DNA from: Spirosoma fluviale
Lineage (GTDB): Bacteria; Bacteroidota; Bacteroidia; Cytophagales; Spirosomataceae
DNA length: 16,579 bases
Assembly (NCBI GenBank): GCA_945860325.1
Contig: CAMARL010000022.1
Span: 1 to 16,579, forward strand
Direction: 5' to 3'
Position numbers and translations under genes: made by a program. The notes beneath the pieces are model-generated. The model saw only the letters and a program-made list of their open reading frames with translations, had not been told where the DNA came from and did no database searches. The number at the start of each line of letters is the position of its first letter. The stretch's first letter is position 1. Below, one piece after another: positions 6,399 through 14,434 of the stretch.

Positions 6399-9300
6399 AT
6401 GCGTCTTATATTTAAATACATATTGGTTTTATTGTTGGCGAACTTTTGCACAAGTTTAATTGCGCAAGATTTTTATCCATCCCAAAGACCATTTGACAAG
6501 ACTCGAATTCAATACCAAAAGTTTGTATGGCATTTTTTTTCAAGTCAAAATTTCGAAGTGTATTATTTTGGGAAAAATGAAAATTTAGCCAAAACGACTA
6601 TTCAATTTGCAGAAAGTGATTTTCTGAAAATCACACAATTACTTAGTTATACTCCTTTTCAGAAAACTAAAATATTTGTTTATCCGTCTCAATCTGAACT
6701 TTTGCAGTCAAATAGTGGAATCAGTTTAGACAATCCGGATGAAGTGGAGAATGAAAATTTATCCAAATTCAGATTTGAAATTTCTTTTAGTGAGGATTTT
6801 ACGAACTTCCGAAAAAACTTAATTAAAGAAATTTCTAAAGTATATGTGCATGACATGCTTTATGGAGGTAGCATTAAAGATGTTTTGCAAAATTCATTGT
6901 TGCTAAGTCTTCCTGAATGGTATTTATCCGGTATTTCAGCTTACGTTGCTTTTGGTGATTCGCCTGAGATGAATCAATATATGTATCAAGTTGTTTCATC
7001 GAATAAAGTAAGAAAACCTTCCTTGGCAAGAGGTAAGGAAGCTGAATTATTAGGGCAATCCATATGGAATTATATTGCTAAAACGTATGGCAAGCAGCCT
7101 GTTGGCAATATTTTGAATTTAACGCGCATCATTCGCAATGATCAATCTAGTATTTCGAGTACATTACGTAAGCCATTTGCTAAGTTTTTGAAGGAATGGT
7201 ATGAATTTTATTTGTCTGAATCTAAGCAGTATGAGGTCAATACGGTCGCGACTCAGGGCATAACTGAATTAATTCAAAAAGAATTGAATCGTGGAGAAGT
7301 GTTGCGCGATTTCAAAGTTAGTTCCGATGGTAATTGGTTGGCTTATGTGATCGATGAAGCGGGTAAATTTCAAATTCAACTTATGAATTTGAGGACTAAG
7401 AAGACTAATGAAGTATTTAAAACTGGGTTAAAGGATCCCTTGCGAATTTCAAATGGGAAAGGACCTCTTGTTTTTTGGTCAAAGACGAATAGCCTTTCTG
7501 TTTTATATCAGAATGAAGGTAAATCATGGTTACAAACTTTTGCGCCATTGACAGATAAAAGAAATTCCATTCGCATGGAAGCTAAAAAGAGTCTGGGCGA
7601 TTGGCAATTTTTAGATTTTGAATTGTCCAGTAATGCGCAAAGAATGTTGGTTCGTACGCTACGAAATGGGCAAGTGGATGTGGGCATTTATGATTTAAAA
7701 CGAAATCGTTTTTCTCCCATTACTCAAGATATTTATGATGAATCGGAGGCGCATTGGGTCGGTACTACCGGGGATGTATATTATGTTTCCGATCGTTATG
7801 ATGATACTTTACAAACTAATTTGGCTAAAGATGGGATCAAATCTTTGTACCGTTGGCGAGCTGATGAGCCTTCAAAAGTACAAAGAGTCTTCTCGCATAA
7901 AGGAGATTATTTTAATCTGAGGGCTGTTTCTGATAGTTTAATCTATCTATTGGTGAAGCAATATTCTGGAAACGAATTGGTTTCCTATCACATCAATACG
8001 GATAAATTTTCTTTCAATCCCATTCGTACGGGTACTTGGGATAGTTTTGATTGGGTAAAGGATAAAATTGTTTTTAAAAGTCGGGACAATTTGACGGATA
8101 AATTACAGTATATGCCAACGGACGTGATTTTTAATCTTCAGACGAGCCAATGGATTCCTACGTTAGATAGCAATCAAAATTCGGACTTGACTTTTCAAGA
8201 CTCGGTAGCGGATAGTACGTTAAATCAAAATTTAACCGCTCGTGATAAGCGAAATGCCGAATTGAAAAAAGCGCGTTTAGAACGACAGGCAAGCTTAAGG
8301 CTTCGGAAGGAACCGGGAAAATTAACGGGGCCAATTGAATATCAAAACTCTTTTGTCGTTAATAATTCGGAAGGAAATTTTAAAGTTGATCCGGTGAGGG
8401 GATTAGGCTATTCTTTCGAGGTTAAGATGAATGATTTACTAGAAAATCATTTAGTTCGAACAGGGATATTTGTTACTTCAAATTTAAAAAATACGGATTT
8501 ATGGGCTGAGTATGCTTATTTGGCTAAAAAAATTGACTGGTTTGCTAGGTTTGATCGTAAGGTATTAGATCAGCAGACTGAAACGTATTCTCAAAAAATA
8601 CGATTTAATCGTTTTGAAATTAAAGCAGTTTATCCATTTGATCTGTCAAGCAAATTGTCTTTTTCAGGAATATTTACATCGAACAGAGCTTTCGATCAAT
8701 TTAATTTAGCCACGCCAGAAGATTTAGCTACTTACGGTGGAACAAAACTGGAGTATACGTTCGACAATACGATTCATTGGGCAGAAAATTTGAGAACTGG
8801 TTTTAGGATGAATGTGTCAGCAGAAAACCAATTGGGATTAACGAATGGTTTAGGTTTTAATCGATTTAAAATTGACGCGCGCCATTACCTTAAACTGTCC
8901 AATACTTTTTTATTAGCCAGTCGAATTTCAGCTTCTCATGCTGTTGGTGCGGCGGCCCGACAAACCATATTAGGTGGCATGGATAATTGGTTATTTATCA
9001 ATACAGATTCTAGAAATAAGGAGAACCCTTTGGGTATTCAAGGCATCGCACAAAGAGATGTGTTTATGAGTGATTTTGCTACGTCATTAAGGGGTTTTAA
9101 TATGAATAAGTTGTCAGGAAATAGTCATTTATTGGTCAACTTAGAACTTCGGATTCCTCTTAAGTCGTTATTAAGTGCAGATTTTTCAAAATCTAGGTTC
9201 ATGAATTCATTCCAGTTTGTTGGATTTACCGATATAGGAAGTGCTTGGACTGGAACCAATCCTTTTTCTCGAACGAATGGATTTAACACCAATGTCTATG

Positions 9301-9485
9301 GTGGTGGGACGAATCCATTTAAGGCGACAGTGACAGATTTTAGAAATCCATTTTTGTTTGGATATGGGGTGGGTACACGGGCTAATTTGCTGGGCTATTT
9401 CATAAAATTTGATTATGCCTTTGGAATAGATAATGGCGAAGTGAAACCTCCGATTACCTATTTGACTTTTGGATATGATTTTTAA
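6399..9485 (+). CDS. Outer-membrane protein: peptidase-MA-like region, TolB-type propeller and C-terminal beta-barrel
   Basis: A 1028-residue exported protein. It has a signal peptide (MRLIFKYILVLLLANFCTSLIAQ, about residues 1-23) and a domain of about 250 residues with SLPEWYLSGISAYVAFG near residue 170, the layout of a peptidase-MA/gluzincin domain. The expected HExxH zinc motif is absent: the matching helix reads VHDMLYGG, so it is probably not a protease. A TolB/WD-like propeller begins near residue 300 (SSDGNWLAYVIDEAGKFQI). A charged linker (about 613-644) leads to a C-terminal region rich in alternating strands, ending YLTFGYDF; a terminal Phe is usual for outer-membrane barrels. The end GYGVGTRANLLGYFIKFDYA resembles Omp85/BamA-like barrels. 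Homologues in Bacteroidota are usually labelled TolB-like or surface antigen. The function is unknown; a role in envelope assembly is a guess. Confidence 0.8.
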   Translation: MRLIFKYILVLLLANFCTSLIAQDFYPSQRPFDKTRIQYQKFVWHFFSSQNFEVYYFGKNENLAKTTIQFAESDFLKITQLLSYTPFQKTKIFVYPSQSELLQSNSGISLDNPDEVENENLSKFRFEISFSEDFTNFRKNLIKEISKVYVHDMLYGGSIKDVLQNSLLLSLPEWYLSGISAYVAFGDSPEMNQYMYQVVSSNKVRKPSLARGKEAELLGQSIWNYIAKTYGKQPVGNILNLTRIIRNDQSSISSTLRKPFAKFLKEWYEFYLSESKQYEVNTVATQGITELIQKELNRGEVLRDFKVSSDGNWLAYVIDEAGKFQIQLMNLRTKKTNEVFKTGLKDPLRISNGKGPLVFWSKTNSLSVLYQNEGKSWLQTFAPLTDKRNSIRMEAKKSLGDWQFLDFELSSNAQRMLVRTLRNGQVDVGIYDLKRNRFSPITQDIYDESEAHWVGTTGDVYYVSDRYDDTLQTNLAKDGIKSLYRWRADEPSKVQRVFSHKGDYFNLRAVSDSLIYLLVKQYSGNELVSYHINTDKFSFNPIRTGTWDSFDWVKDKIVFKSRDNLTDKLQYMPTDVIFNLQTSQWIPTLDSNQNSDLTFQDSVADSTLNQNLTARDKRNAELKKARLERQASLRLRKEPGKLTGPIEYQNSFVVNNSEGNFKVDPVRGLGYSFEVKMNDLLENHLVRTGIFVTSNLKNTDLWAEYAYLAKKIDWFARFDRKVLDQQTETYSQKIRFNRFEIKAVYPFDLSSKLSFSGIFTSNRAFDQFNLATPEDLATYGGTKLEYTFDNTIHWAENLRTGFRMNVSAENQLGLTNGLGFNRFKIDARHYLKLSNTFLLASRISASHAVGAAARQTILGGMDNWLFINTDSRNKENPLGIQGIAQRDVFMSDFATSLRGFNMNKLSGNSHLLVNLELRIPLKSLLSADFSKSRFMNSFQFVGFTDIGSAWTGTNPFSRTNGFNTNVYGGGTNPFKATVTDFRNPFLFGYGVGTRANLLGYFIKFDYAFGIDNGEVKPPITYLTFGYDF

Positions 9486-9529
9486 TGATGTTGCTGCTGG
9501 GTCAAATCTAAATCAATAAATAATTGACT

Positions 9530-10789
9530 ATGTCTTTTTCAGAGAATGAAATTATTGAGCAATTAGCTTTAACTCGAGGAGCCTCTACCTCTTTAGCTTT
9601 GGCTTCGTCTGAAAAGAAAAATGAAGTTTTATTCTCTTTAGCCCAATTATTACTTGAGAACTCAGCATTAATCATCGCTGAAAATTTAAAAGATTTAGCC
9701 TCTATTTCTGATAATGATCCAATGAGGGATCGTTTACTATTGAATTCAGATCGAATAATTAATTTGTCAAAAAGTTTACATGAAGTTGCGAAACTTACGG
9801 ATCCTACAGGACAAATTTTAACGGATAAATTAATTGCCAACGGATTGAAATTGACAAAAATATCCGTGCCGCTAGGCGTAGTTGGCGTAATTTTTGAATC
9901 CAGGCCCAATGTAACCGTAGATGTCGCTGCACTTTGTATTAGGTCGGGCAACGCAGCAGTTTTGCGTGGAGGTTCTGATGCTTGGCACTCAAATGTCATT
10001 TTAGTCACTTTGATTCATCGAGCACTTATTTCAGCAGGACTTTCTCCTGATTTAATTCGGCTATTGCCTACTGATCGTAAGCATGTATCCACCTTATTGA
10101 ACGCTGTAAAATACGTAGATGTCATTATTCCAAGAGGATCGGAGGCTTTAATACAGCGTGTCAGAAAAGAATCAATGGTGCCTACTATAGAAACGGGAGC
10201 CGGTGTTTGTCATACCTATGTAGCCAAAACGGCTGATATTGCTATGGCTGTTTCAGTCGTTGTCAATGCTAAAGTTAGTCGCCCCTCTGTTTGCAATTCG
10301 CTTGATACTATATTACTGCATGAATCGATTGCCCTTGATTTTTTGACAAAATCCGCCAATGAATTAATTAAATATAAGGTGATGATCTATGCGGATGCAA
10401 TTTCATTTAACGCGTTAGCTCGTCTAAATTATCCTTATTTACAGAAGGCAGAAGATTCTGATTTTGGTCGAGAATTTTTAGATTTTGCTTGTTCCATTCG
10501 GGTAGTTCAAAATTTAAGTGAGGCTATGTTTCACATCGAAAGGTATTCCTCAAGACATTCTGAAGCTATTATCAGTTCGGATGAATCCGAAGCAAATCTA
10601 TTTTTAGCCTCTGTGGATGCGGCGGCTGTATATTGGAATGCGTCCACGCGCTTTACCGATGGAGGTGTTTTTGATCTGGGTGCCGAGGTGGGTATATCCA
10701 CTCAGAAACTACACGCCAGAGGGCCTTTTGGACTTGAAAAATTAGTCACAGAGAAGTGGGTGGTGAAAGGAAATGGGCAAATTCGCTGA
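9530..10789 (+). CDS. proA: Gamma-glutamyl phosphate reductase
   Basis: A 419-residue NADPH-dependent enzyme for the second step of proline synthesis, reducing glutamyl-5-phosphate to glutamate semialdehyde. It belongs to the aldehyde dehydrogenase superfamily. Visible signatures are GVVGVIFESRPNVT (117-130), IPRGSEALI (200-208), TIETGAGVCH (219-228), the catalytic Cys255 in KVSRPSVCNSLDT, and the C-terminal STRFTDGGVFDLGAEVGIST with KLHARGPFGLE. Length is normal. I chose the ATG at 9530; a TTG two codons earlier (9524) is possible but less likely. No Shine-Dalgarno is present. ProB, the usual neighbour, is not in this window. Its stop lies 1 bp from the convergent dnaX stop, with no terminator hairpin between. 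Confidence 0.95.
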   Translation: MSFSENEIIEQLALTRGASTSLALASSEKKNEVLFSLAQLLLENSALIIAENLKDLASISDNDPMRDRLLLNSDRIINLSKSLHEVAKLTDPTGQILTDKLIANGLKLTKISVPLGVVGVIFESRPNVTVDVAALCIRSGNAAVLRGGSDAWHSNVILVTLIHRALISAGLSPDLIRLLPTDRKHVSTLLNAVKYVDVIIPRGSEALIQRVRKESMVPTIETGAGVCHTYVAKTADIAMAVSVVVNAKVSRPSVCNSLDTILLHESIALDFLTKSANELIKYKVMIYADAISFNALARLNYPYLQKAEDSDFGREFLDFACSIRVVQNLSEAMFHIERYSSRHSEAIISSDESEANLFLASVDAAAVYWNASTRFTDGGVFDLGAEVGISTQKLHARGPFGLEKLVTEKWVVKGNGQIR

Positions 10790-10790
10790 G

Positions 10791-12695
10791 CTAAAATTCG
10801 TGGTCAAGTCCAAACCGTTGCTTTAATTCTGAAATTACAGGGTGTTTTTCGACTAAGAAATTGTATTTGTCCGATTGAGTATACAACATCTTTTTATCAT
10901 TTTTTTCTTGCTCGACCATATCCAGCTCGATGTCAATCAAATGATTTTTCAATTTAGTTCTTAACGTAGTCAGTATTTCCAACTTAATATTCTCATTGAA
11001 TTGTTGCATTTGAACCTCGTTTTCAAATGATATATGAATGGAGTTTGCGACCACTTGAATCGGCCTATTCATCATGACATATTTATTGATCAAATTGGCC
11101 GTTTTGAAATTATCGGCAATTTGTGTCCACTCACGTTGCAATTCTTCTAATGTAATTTCCTTTACTTCCTGACCTGCATGATGTTCAGAATGAATGCTTT
11201 TTTCACTTGGGTCAATTTTTGTGTCTAAAATATTTTTTGCACTTCTTAATCCTGAAGTTGGGTTAGGATTTTTAGGTACTGCAGTTTCTGATGCAGGCGC
11301 TTTAGCGGTGCTGGTCACCATTTCCTGTGACATTGGATTTGATAAATCAATATCCTCCAATTCTATTATGGGTGAGGGTAAAATCTCCTCTAAAGGCGCT
11401 ATGGTTTCAATGGCGACTTCCGACTGCAAATCAGAAAGGCTTTCTGTAGGCGCAATAGGAACTATTTCCTCTTTTGTAGGACCGTTAACGCTGGGGGGTA
11501 CTAAAGATTTATTGATTGAAGTCCCCGTTGCGCCAATTGGGGACTCAGACTTTTTTCCGAAAGCGCCCTCCGTGGCAACTAGATTGTTTGGTTTGAATAA
11601 GGAGGGTAGATAATTTATTTTTAAAAGGCTAAGTTCTAAATGTAGTCTCGGATTTTTGGCACTTTTATAATGAATTTCACATTGAGAGCAAATACTCATG
11701 GCTGAAAGTAGAAAGGATGTTTGTGTCTTTTCACTTTGGGTGGCAAATTTATTTCTAGACTCATCACTTAATTCTATCAAAGCGAGCGTTTTAGGATCTT
11801 TTGCGAAAAGCAAGTTTCTAAAGTGCTCCATTAATCCACTAATGAATTGATGTCCATCAAAACCTTTCCGCATAATTTCGTCCACTAATAAAAGTGTCTC
11901 AGTATGGTTTTGGGCTACCAAATGGTCTGTCAAGGTAAAATAATAATCGCTATCTAATATGTGTAGGTTTTCTAAAACATCTTTGTGTCTTAATGAATTA
12001 TCGACCGAAAATGTGACATTCAAGTCAAACATCGATAGCGCATCTCTAAGTCCTCCATCTGCTTTAATCGAAATTAATTCTAATGCGGCTGGCTCGGCCG
12101 TAATATTTTCTTTTTCGGCTATATGGGCCAAGTGTTTAGCCATGTCTTTCCATTGAATTCGATTAAAGTCGAAAATTTGGCAACGAGAAAGTATGGTCGG
12201 GATGATTTTATGCTTCTCCGTCGTAGCTAAGATGAAAATGGCATAGGATGGCGGCTCTTCTAAGGTCTTTAAAAAGGCATTGAAGGCTGCTGGAGATAGC
12301 ATATGTACCTCGTCAATGATGTATATTTTGTATCGACCACTTTGAGGTGGGTACCTTACTTGGTCAATTAAATTTCTAATATCATCCACTGAATTATTGG
12401 ATGCCGCATCTAATTCGTGAATCGTTAAGGAAGTATTTTCTTGAAAAGAATGACATGAAGCGCATTTTCCACAAGCTTCACCTTCTTGGTTTAAATTCTC
12501 ACAATTGATTGTTTTGGCTAAAATTCGCGCACAGGTTGTTTTTCCAACTCCCCTAGGTCCACAAAAAAGAAATGCTTGGGCTAAATGATTTGACTTTATC
12601 GCATTCTTTAATGTAGTGGTGATATGCGCTTGACCTACCACAGAGTCGAAGGTTGTGGGTCTATATTTTCGAGCCGAAACAATAAAATTTTCCAT
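10791..12695 (-). CDS. dnaX: DNA polymerase III subunits tau and (by predicted frameshift) gamma
   Basis: A 634-residue clamp-loader ATPase that loads the sliding clamp and, in its long form, couples polymerase to helicase. The AAA+ core begins with SARKYRPTTFDSVVGQ and has Walker A GPRGVGKT (46-53), zinc cysteines C65, C75, C78 and C81, Walker B IIDEVH (D128, E129), sensor 1 LATTE (157-160 region) and the SRC arginine-finger motif (170-172). Domain III ends near residue 370. A low-complexity P/S/T/E-rich linker follows to about 510, then a C-terminal domain with LEELQREWTQIADN and NRPIQVVANSIHISFENE. At codons 380-382 a programmed -1 frameshift signal would give a 383-residue gamma-like form stopping at TGA 11547-11545. 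It lies 53 bp after coaE and may share its transcript. Confidence 0.96.
   Translation of the reverse strand: MENFIVSARKYRPTTFDSVVGQAHITTTLKNAIKSNHLAQAFLFCGPRGVGKTTCARILAKTINCENLNQEGEACGKCASCHSFQENTSLTIHELDAASNNSVDDIRNLIDQVRYPPQSGRYKIYIIDEVHMLSPAAFNAFLKTLEEPPSYAIFILATTEKHKIIPTILSRCQIFDFNRIQWKDMAKHLAHIAEKENITAEPAALELISIKADGGLRDALSMFDLNVTFSVDNSLRHKDVLENLHILDSDYYFTLTDHLVAQNHTETLLLVDEIMRKGFDGHQFISGLMEHFRNLLFAKDPKTLALIELSDESRNKFATQSEKTQTSFLLSAMSICSQCEIHYKSAKNPRLHLELSLLKINYLPSLFKPNNLVATEGAFGKKSESPIGATGTSINKSLVPPSVNGPTKEEIVPIAPTESLSDLQSEVAIETIAPLEEILPSPIIELEDIDLSNPMSQEMVTSTAKAPASETAVPKNPNPTSGLRSAKNILDTKIDPSEKSIHSEHHAGQEVKEITLEELQREWTQIADNFKTANLINKYVMMNRPIQVVANSIHISFENEVQMQQFNENIKLEILTTLRTKLKNHLIDIELDMVEQEKNDKKMLYTQSDKYNFLVEKHPVISELKQRFGLDHEF
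11519..11571 (-). other. dnaX: Predicted programmed -1 ribosomal frameshift signal inside dnaX
   Basis: Reading the minus strand, three elements occur in order. An SD-like GGAGGG (11571-11566) comes first. Nine bases later is the heptamer AAAAAAG (11556-11550), in the correct X XXY YYZ phase because codons 381-382 are AAA AAG. A hairpin with stem GAGTCCCC (11546-11539) and GGGGACTT (11526-11519) follows: seven Watson-Crick pairs plus one G-U, with a 3-bp inner stem TTG/CAA in its 12-nt loop. The spacer from heptamer to stem is 3-4 nt. After a -1 shift the next codons are GTC and TGA (11547-11545). The arrangement closely parallels the E. coli dnaX signal, which also uses A AAA AAG, an SD about 10 nt upstream and a 3' hairpin. 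It is inferred from sequence only. Confidence 0.85.
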
Positions 12696-12748
12696 GGTGC
12701 AAGTTAAGGGATATGCCTATAATTCCAAAATCAAATTAGGGTAGATAC

Positions 12749-13354
12749 CTAAGCCAAGCCAGCAATTGATTTGTATATTTTTTCAACTTGCGGCCAAATT
12801 AAATCATTATTGCTATTTTTAATGATGTAATCAGCTTGGTTCAAATAGGTTTCCTCGCTGGGCTGGACTTCCATGATTGTGTTAATGTCGGTTGGGTGCA
12901 ATGAATCTCTCATGTTTATTCTTTTTATTCGGTCCGCCTTATCAGCTTTGATAACGATTAATTTTTCAATTATTTCAGGCTTATTTTCGCTGTGCAGTAA
13001 GGCACTTTCATATACTAGAAAAGGCTTGTTTTTTTGTCTTAATTGCCATTCAATGGCTTTTTGTCTTACGGCAGGATGCACGATGGAGTTAATTGACGCG
13101 ATTAATGTGGGATCTTCTTTAATTTTTGCTCTCACCCATGTTGGACTATACACTTCATTGTCTGTATAAGCCTGGTTTCCTAGTAATTCTTTGATTGATT
13201 TTTTGACCATTTCATTTTCATTTAAAATGCTTTTTGCTTCTTTGTCAGCCTCAAAAATGGGAATCCCTAGGCAAGAAAAAATCCGACAAATCATCGATTT
13301 GCCGGATCCAATTCCACCTGTAACACCAATAAAAGGGATCAGGCTATGTGTCAT
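12749..13354 (-). CDS. coaE: Dephospho-CoA kinase
   Basis: A 201-residue cytosolic kinase for the last step of coenzyme A synthesis, phosphorylating the 3' hydroxyl of dephospho-CoA with ATP. The P-loop is GVTGGIGSGKS (10-20). FEADKEAK follows with the family Asp, then INSIVHPAVR (the conserved HP motif), VYESALLHSE (a variant of the usual xPLLFE) and the C-terminal SEETYLNQADYIIKN. Length is normal for the family. The start is 3 bp after the yajC stop, and the preceding yajC end supplies GAGGA about 8 nt upstream of the ATG, probably by chance of its Glu codons. It sits in the usual Bacteroidota run with yajC and nusB. Confidence 0.95.
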   Translation of the reverse strand: MTHSLIPFIGVTGGIGSGKSMICRIFSCLGIPIFEADKEAKSILNENEMVKKSIKELLGNQAYTDNEVYSPTWVRAKIKEDPTLIASINSIVHPAVRQKAIEWQLRQKNKPFLVYESALLHSENKPEIIEKLIVIKADKADRIKRINMRDSLHPTDINTIMEVQPSEETYLNQADYIIKNSNNDLIWPQVEKIYKSIAGLA

Positions 13355-13357
13355 TTT

Positions 13358-13660
13358 TTATTCCTCAGTTAATCTTGACGATGCATCCTTTGAGATAGCC
13401 GTCTTTTCAAAAACAATTCTAACACCTTTGCTTGAATCTACTTCAACGATAACTGTTTTTTCTCTGATGGTAACGATGGTTCCATGGGCTCCACCGATGG
13501 TTACCACTTTGTCTCCAGTTTTTAATTCTTCAATAAATTTTTTGGCTTCCTTCGCTTTTTTTTGTTGCGGACGAATCATAAAAAAATAAAATACAACAAA
13601 TATTCCTCCAAAAAGGATTATTTGCATCATTTGGGGGTTTCCTGCTTGTAAGATTAGCAT
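13358..13660 (-). CDS. yajC: Preprotein translocase accessory subunit YajC
   Basis: A 100-residue inner-membrane protein that associates with SecDF in the Sec export machinery. One N-terminal membrane span (about residues 12-29, MQIILFGGIFVVFYFFMI) is followed directly by the signature RPQQKKAKE. A small cytosolic domain has LKTGDKVVTIGGAHGTIVTI and ends SSRLTEE. All are diagnostic of YajC and the length is typical. It begins 13 bp after the DUF1573 gene and ends 3 bp before coaE, so it is in the middle of the nusB-coaE operon. In many other phyla yajC sits by secD; here it does not. Confidence 0.95.
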   Translation of the reverse strand: MLILQAGNPQMMQIILFGGIFVVFYFFMIRPQQKKAKEAKKFIEELKTGDKVVTIGGAHGTIVTIREKTVIVEVDSSKGVRIVFEKTAISKDASSRLTEE

Positions 13661-13673
13661 ATTAGGTAAGGGA

Positions 13674-14129
13674 TTAGTTTGAATTTCTTTTGGGTAAAAC
13701 TTCTATTTTAAATGCGACTGTATTATCTGCCGGTAATGTATTGCAATATGCGGTAACCGTTTTTTGAACTTTTCCTTGCTTGCCTTTGGAATCAAAGATA
13801 ACTTTTATAAATCCTTTTTTTCCTGGCTGAACTAATTCTTGACTCCATTTGGGTGTTGTGCAACCACATGAGGCATTAACCGATAAAATTTTCAAAGGAA
13901 GGTTTCCTTTATTCTTGAAATGATATGTATACGTGATGGAGTCACCCTCGGTAATCCTTCCTAAATAAACAGTGGGCTGCTCAAAAACCATTATTGGTTT
14001 CTTTTCAGGAGATGGACGCAAGTCCATGGGTATAGCATTTTCTGAAGCATTTAAGCTCTCTTTTTGCTTGTTTGTACAAGATGAAGCCAAAAAGAAAAAT
14101 GAAATGATGAAAAAAAGATATCCTCGCAT
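13674..14129 (-). CDS. DUF1573-containing lipoprotein
   Basis: A 151-residue exported lipoprotein. The signal MRGYLFFIISFFFLASSC has the lipobox LASSC with Cys18 as the lipid-bearing residue, followed by a polar, flexible stretch to about residue 50. The single domain is DUF1573: YLGRITEGDSITYTYHFKN, then LSVNASCGCTTPKW with the hallmark SCGCT (87-91), and a KVIFDSKGKQGKVQKTVT strand pair. Such domains have an Ig-like beta-sandwich fold and are abundant in Bacteroidota envelopes; the role is unknown. The position between ytxH and yajC is a recurring Bacteroidota arrangement, which may hint at an envelope or secretion role, but that is inference from context. Confidence 0.9.
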   Translation of the reverse strand: MRGYLFFIISFFFLASSCTNKQKESLNASENAIPMDLRPSPEKKPIMVFEQPTVYLGRITEGDSITYTYHFKNKGNLPLKILSVNASCGCTTPKWSQELVQPGKKGFIKVIFDSKGKQGKVQKTVTAYCNTLPADNTVAFKIEVLPKRNSN

Positions 14130-14133
14130 TTAA

Positions 14134-14433
14134 TTAAGCTTTCGTTTTAATTTGACTCATCATTTTTTCCACATCCTCCAATAATTTCTCGGCTTTCACT
14201 TTTGTGTCGTTAACTACTTTTTTGCCTTCAGATTTAGCCATTGAGTCTGGTATTTCTTTACCATCCACCATGTCATTAATCAATGACTTTAATTGGTCCC
14301 TGTATTTATTCAATTGAAAATACAGTTTGTTACGTGTGTTTTCACCTTTGTCTGGTGCATATAAAATTCCGACAACCGCTCCGGCTGCAGCACCCACGAT
14401 AAATGCCCATAGGGTTTTAGAAGATCTGCTCAT
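14134..14433 (-). CDS. YtxH domain-containing membrane protein
   Basis: A 99-residue protein with the YtxH N-terminal signature: a short glycine-rich span (WAFIVGAAAGAVVGILYAP, about residues 9-27) followed directly by DKGENTRNKL. The rest is a charged, probably helical tail that may form a coiled coil. It is anchored in the membrane, with the tail likely cytosolic. The family is linked to general stress in Firmicutes, but no biochemical activity is established. It starts 1 bp after the nusB stop and ends 4 bp before the DUF1573 gene, so it is clearly part of that operon. Confidence 0.88.
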   Translation of the reverse strand: MSRSSKTLWAFIVGAAAGAVVGILYAPDKGENTRNKLYFQLNKYRDQLKSLINDMVDGKEIPDSMAKSEGKKVVNDTKVKAEKLLEDVEKMMSQIKTKA

Positions 14434-14434
14434 A

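Noticed and set aside
9486..9529. A promoter for proA in the 44-bp gap before it
   Set aside because: Only poor partial matches such as TAAATAATTG are present, so I did not annotate one.
10896..10907. A second in-phase slippery heptamer in dnaX (A AAA AAT, codons 597-599) whose -1 frame hits TGA at once
   Set aside because: It has no SD-like element or clear hairpin, uses the less slippery AAT codon, and would remove only about 35 residues. Chance in an A-rich stretch is enough.
11194..11613. A 139-codon plus-strand frame antisense to dnaX
   Set aside because: It mirrors the low-complexity dnaX linker, has no recognisable domain, and dnaX is well supported on the other strand.
12873..13589. 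Two plus-strand frames of about 100-130 codons antisense to coaE and yajC
   Set aside because: Shadow frames of clearly recognised genes, without promoter or family features.
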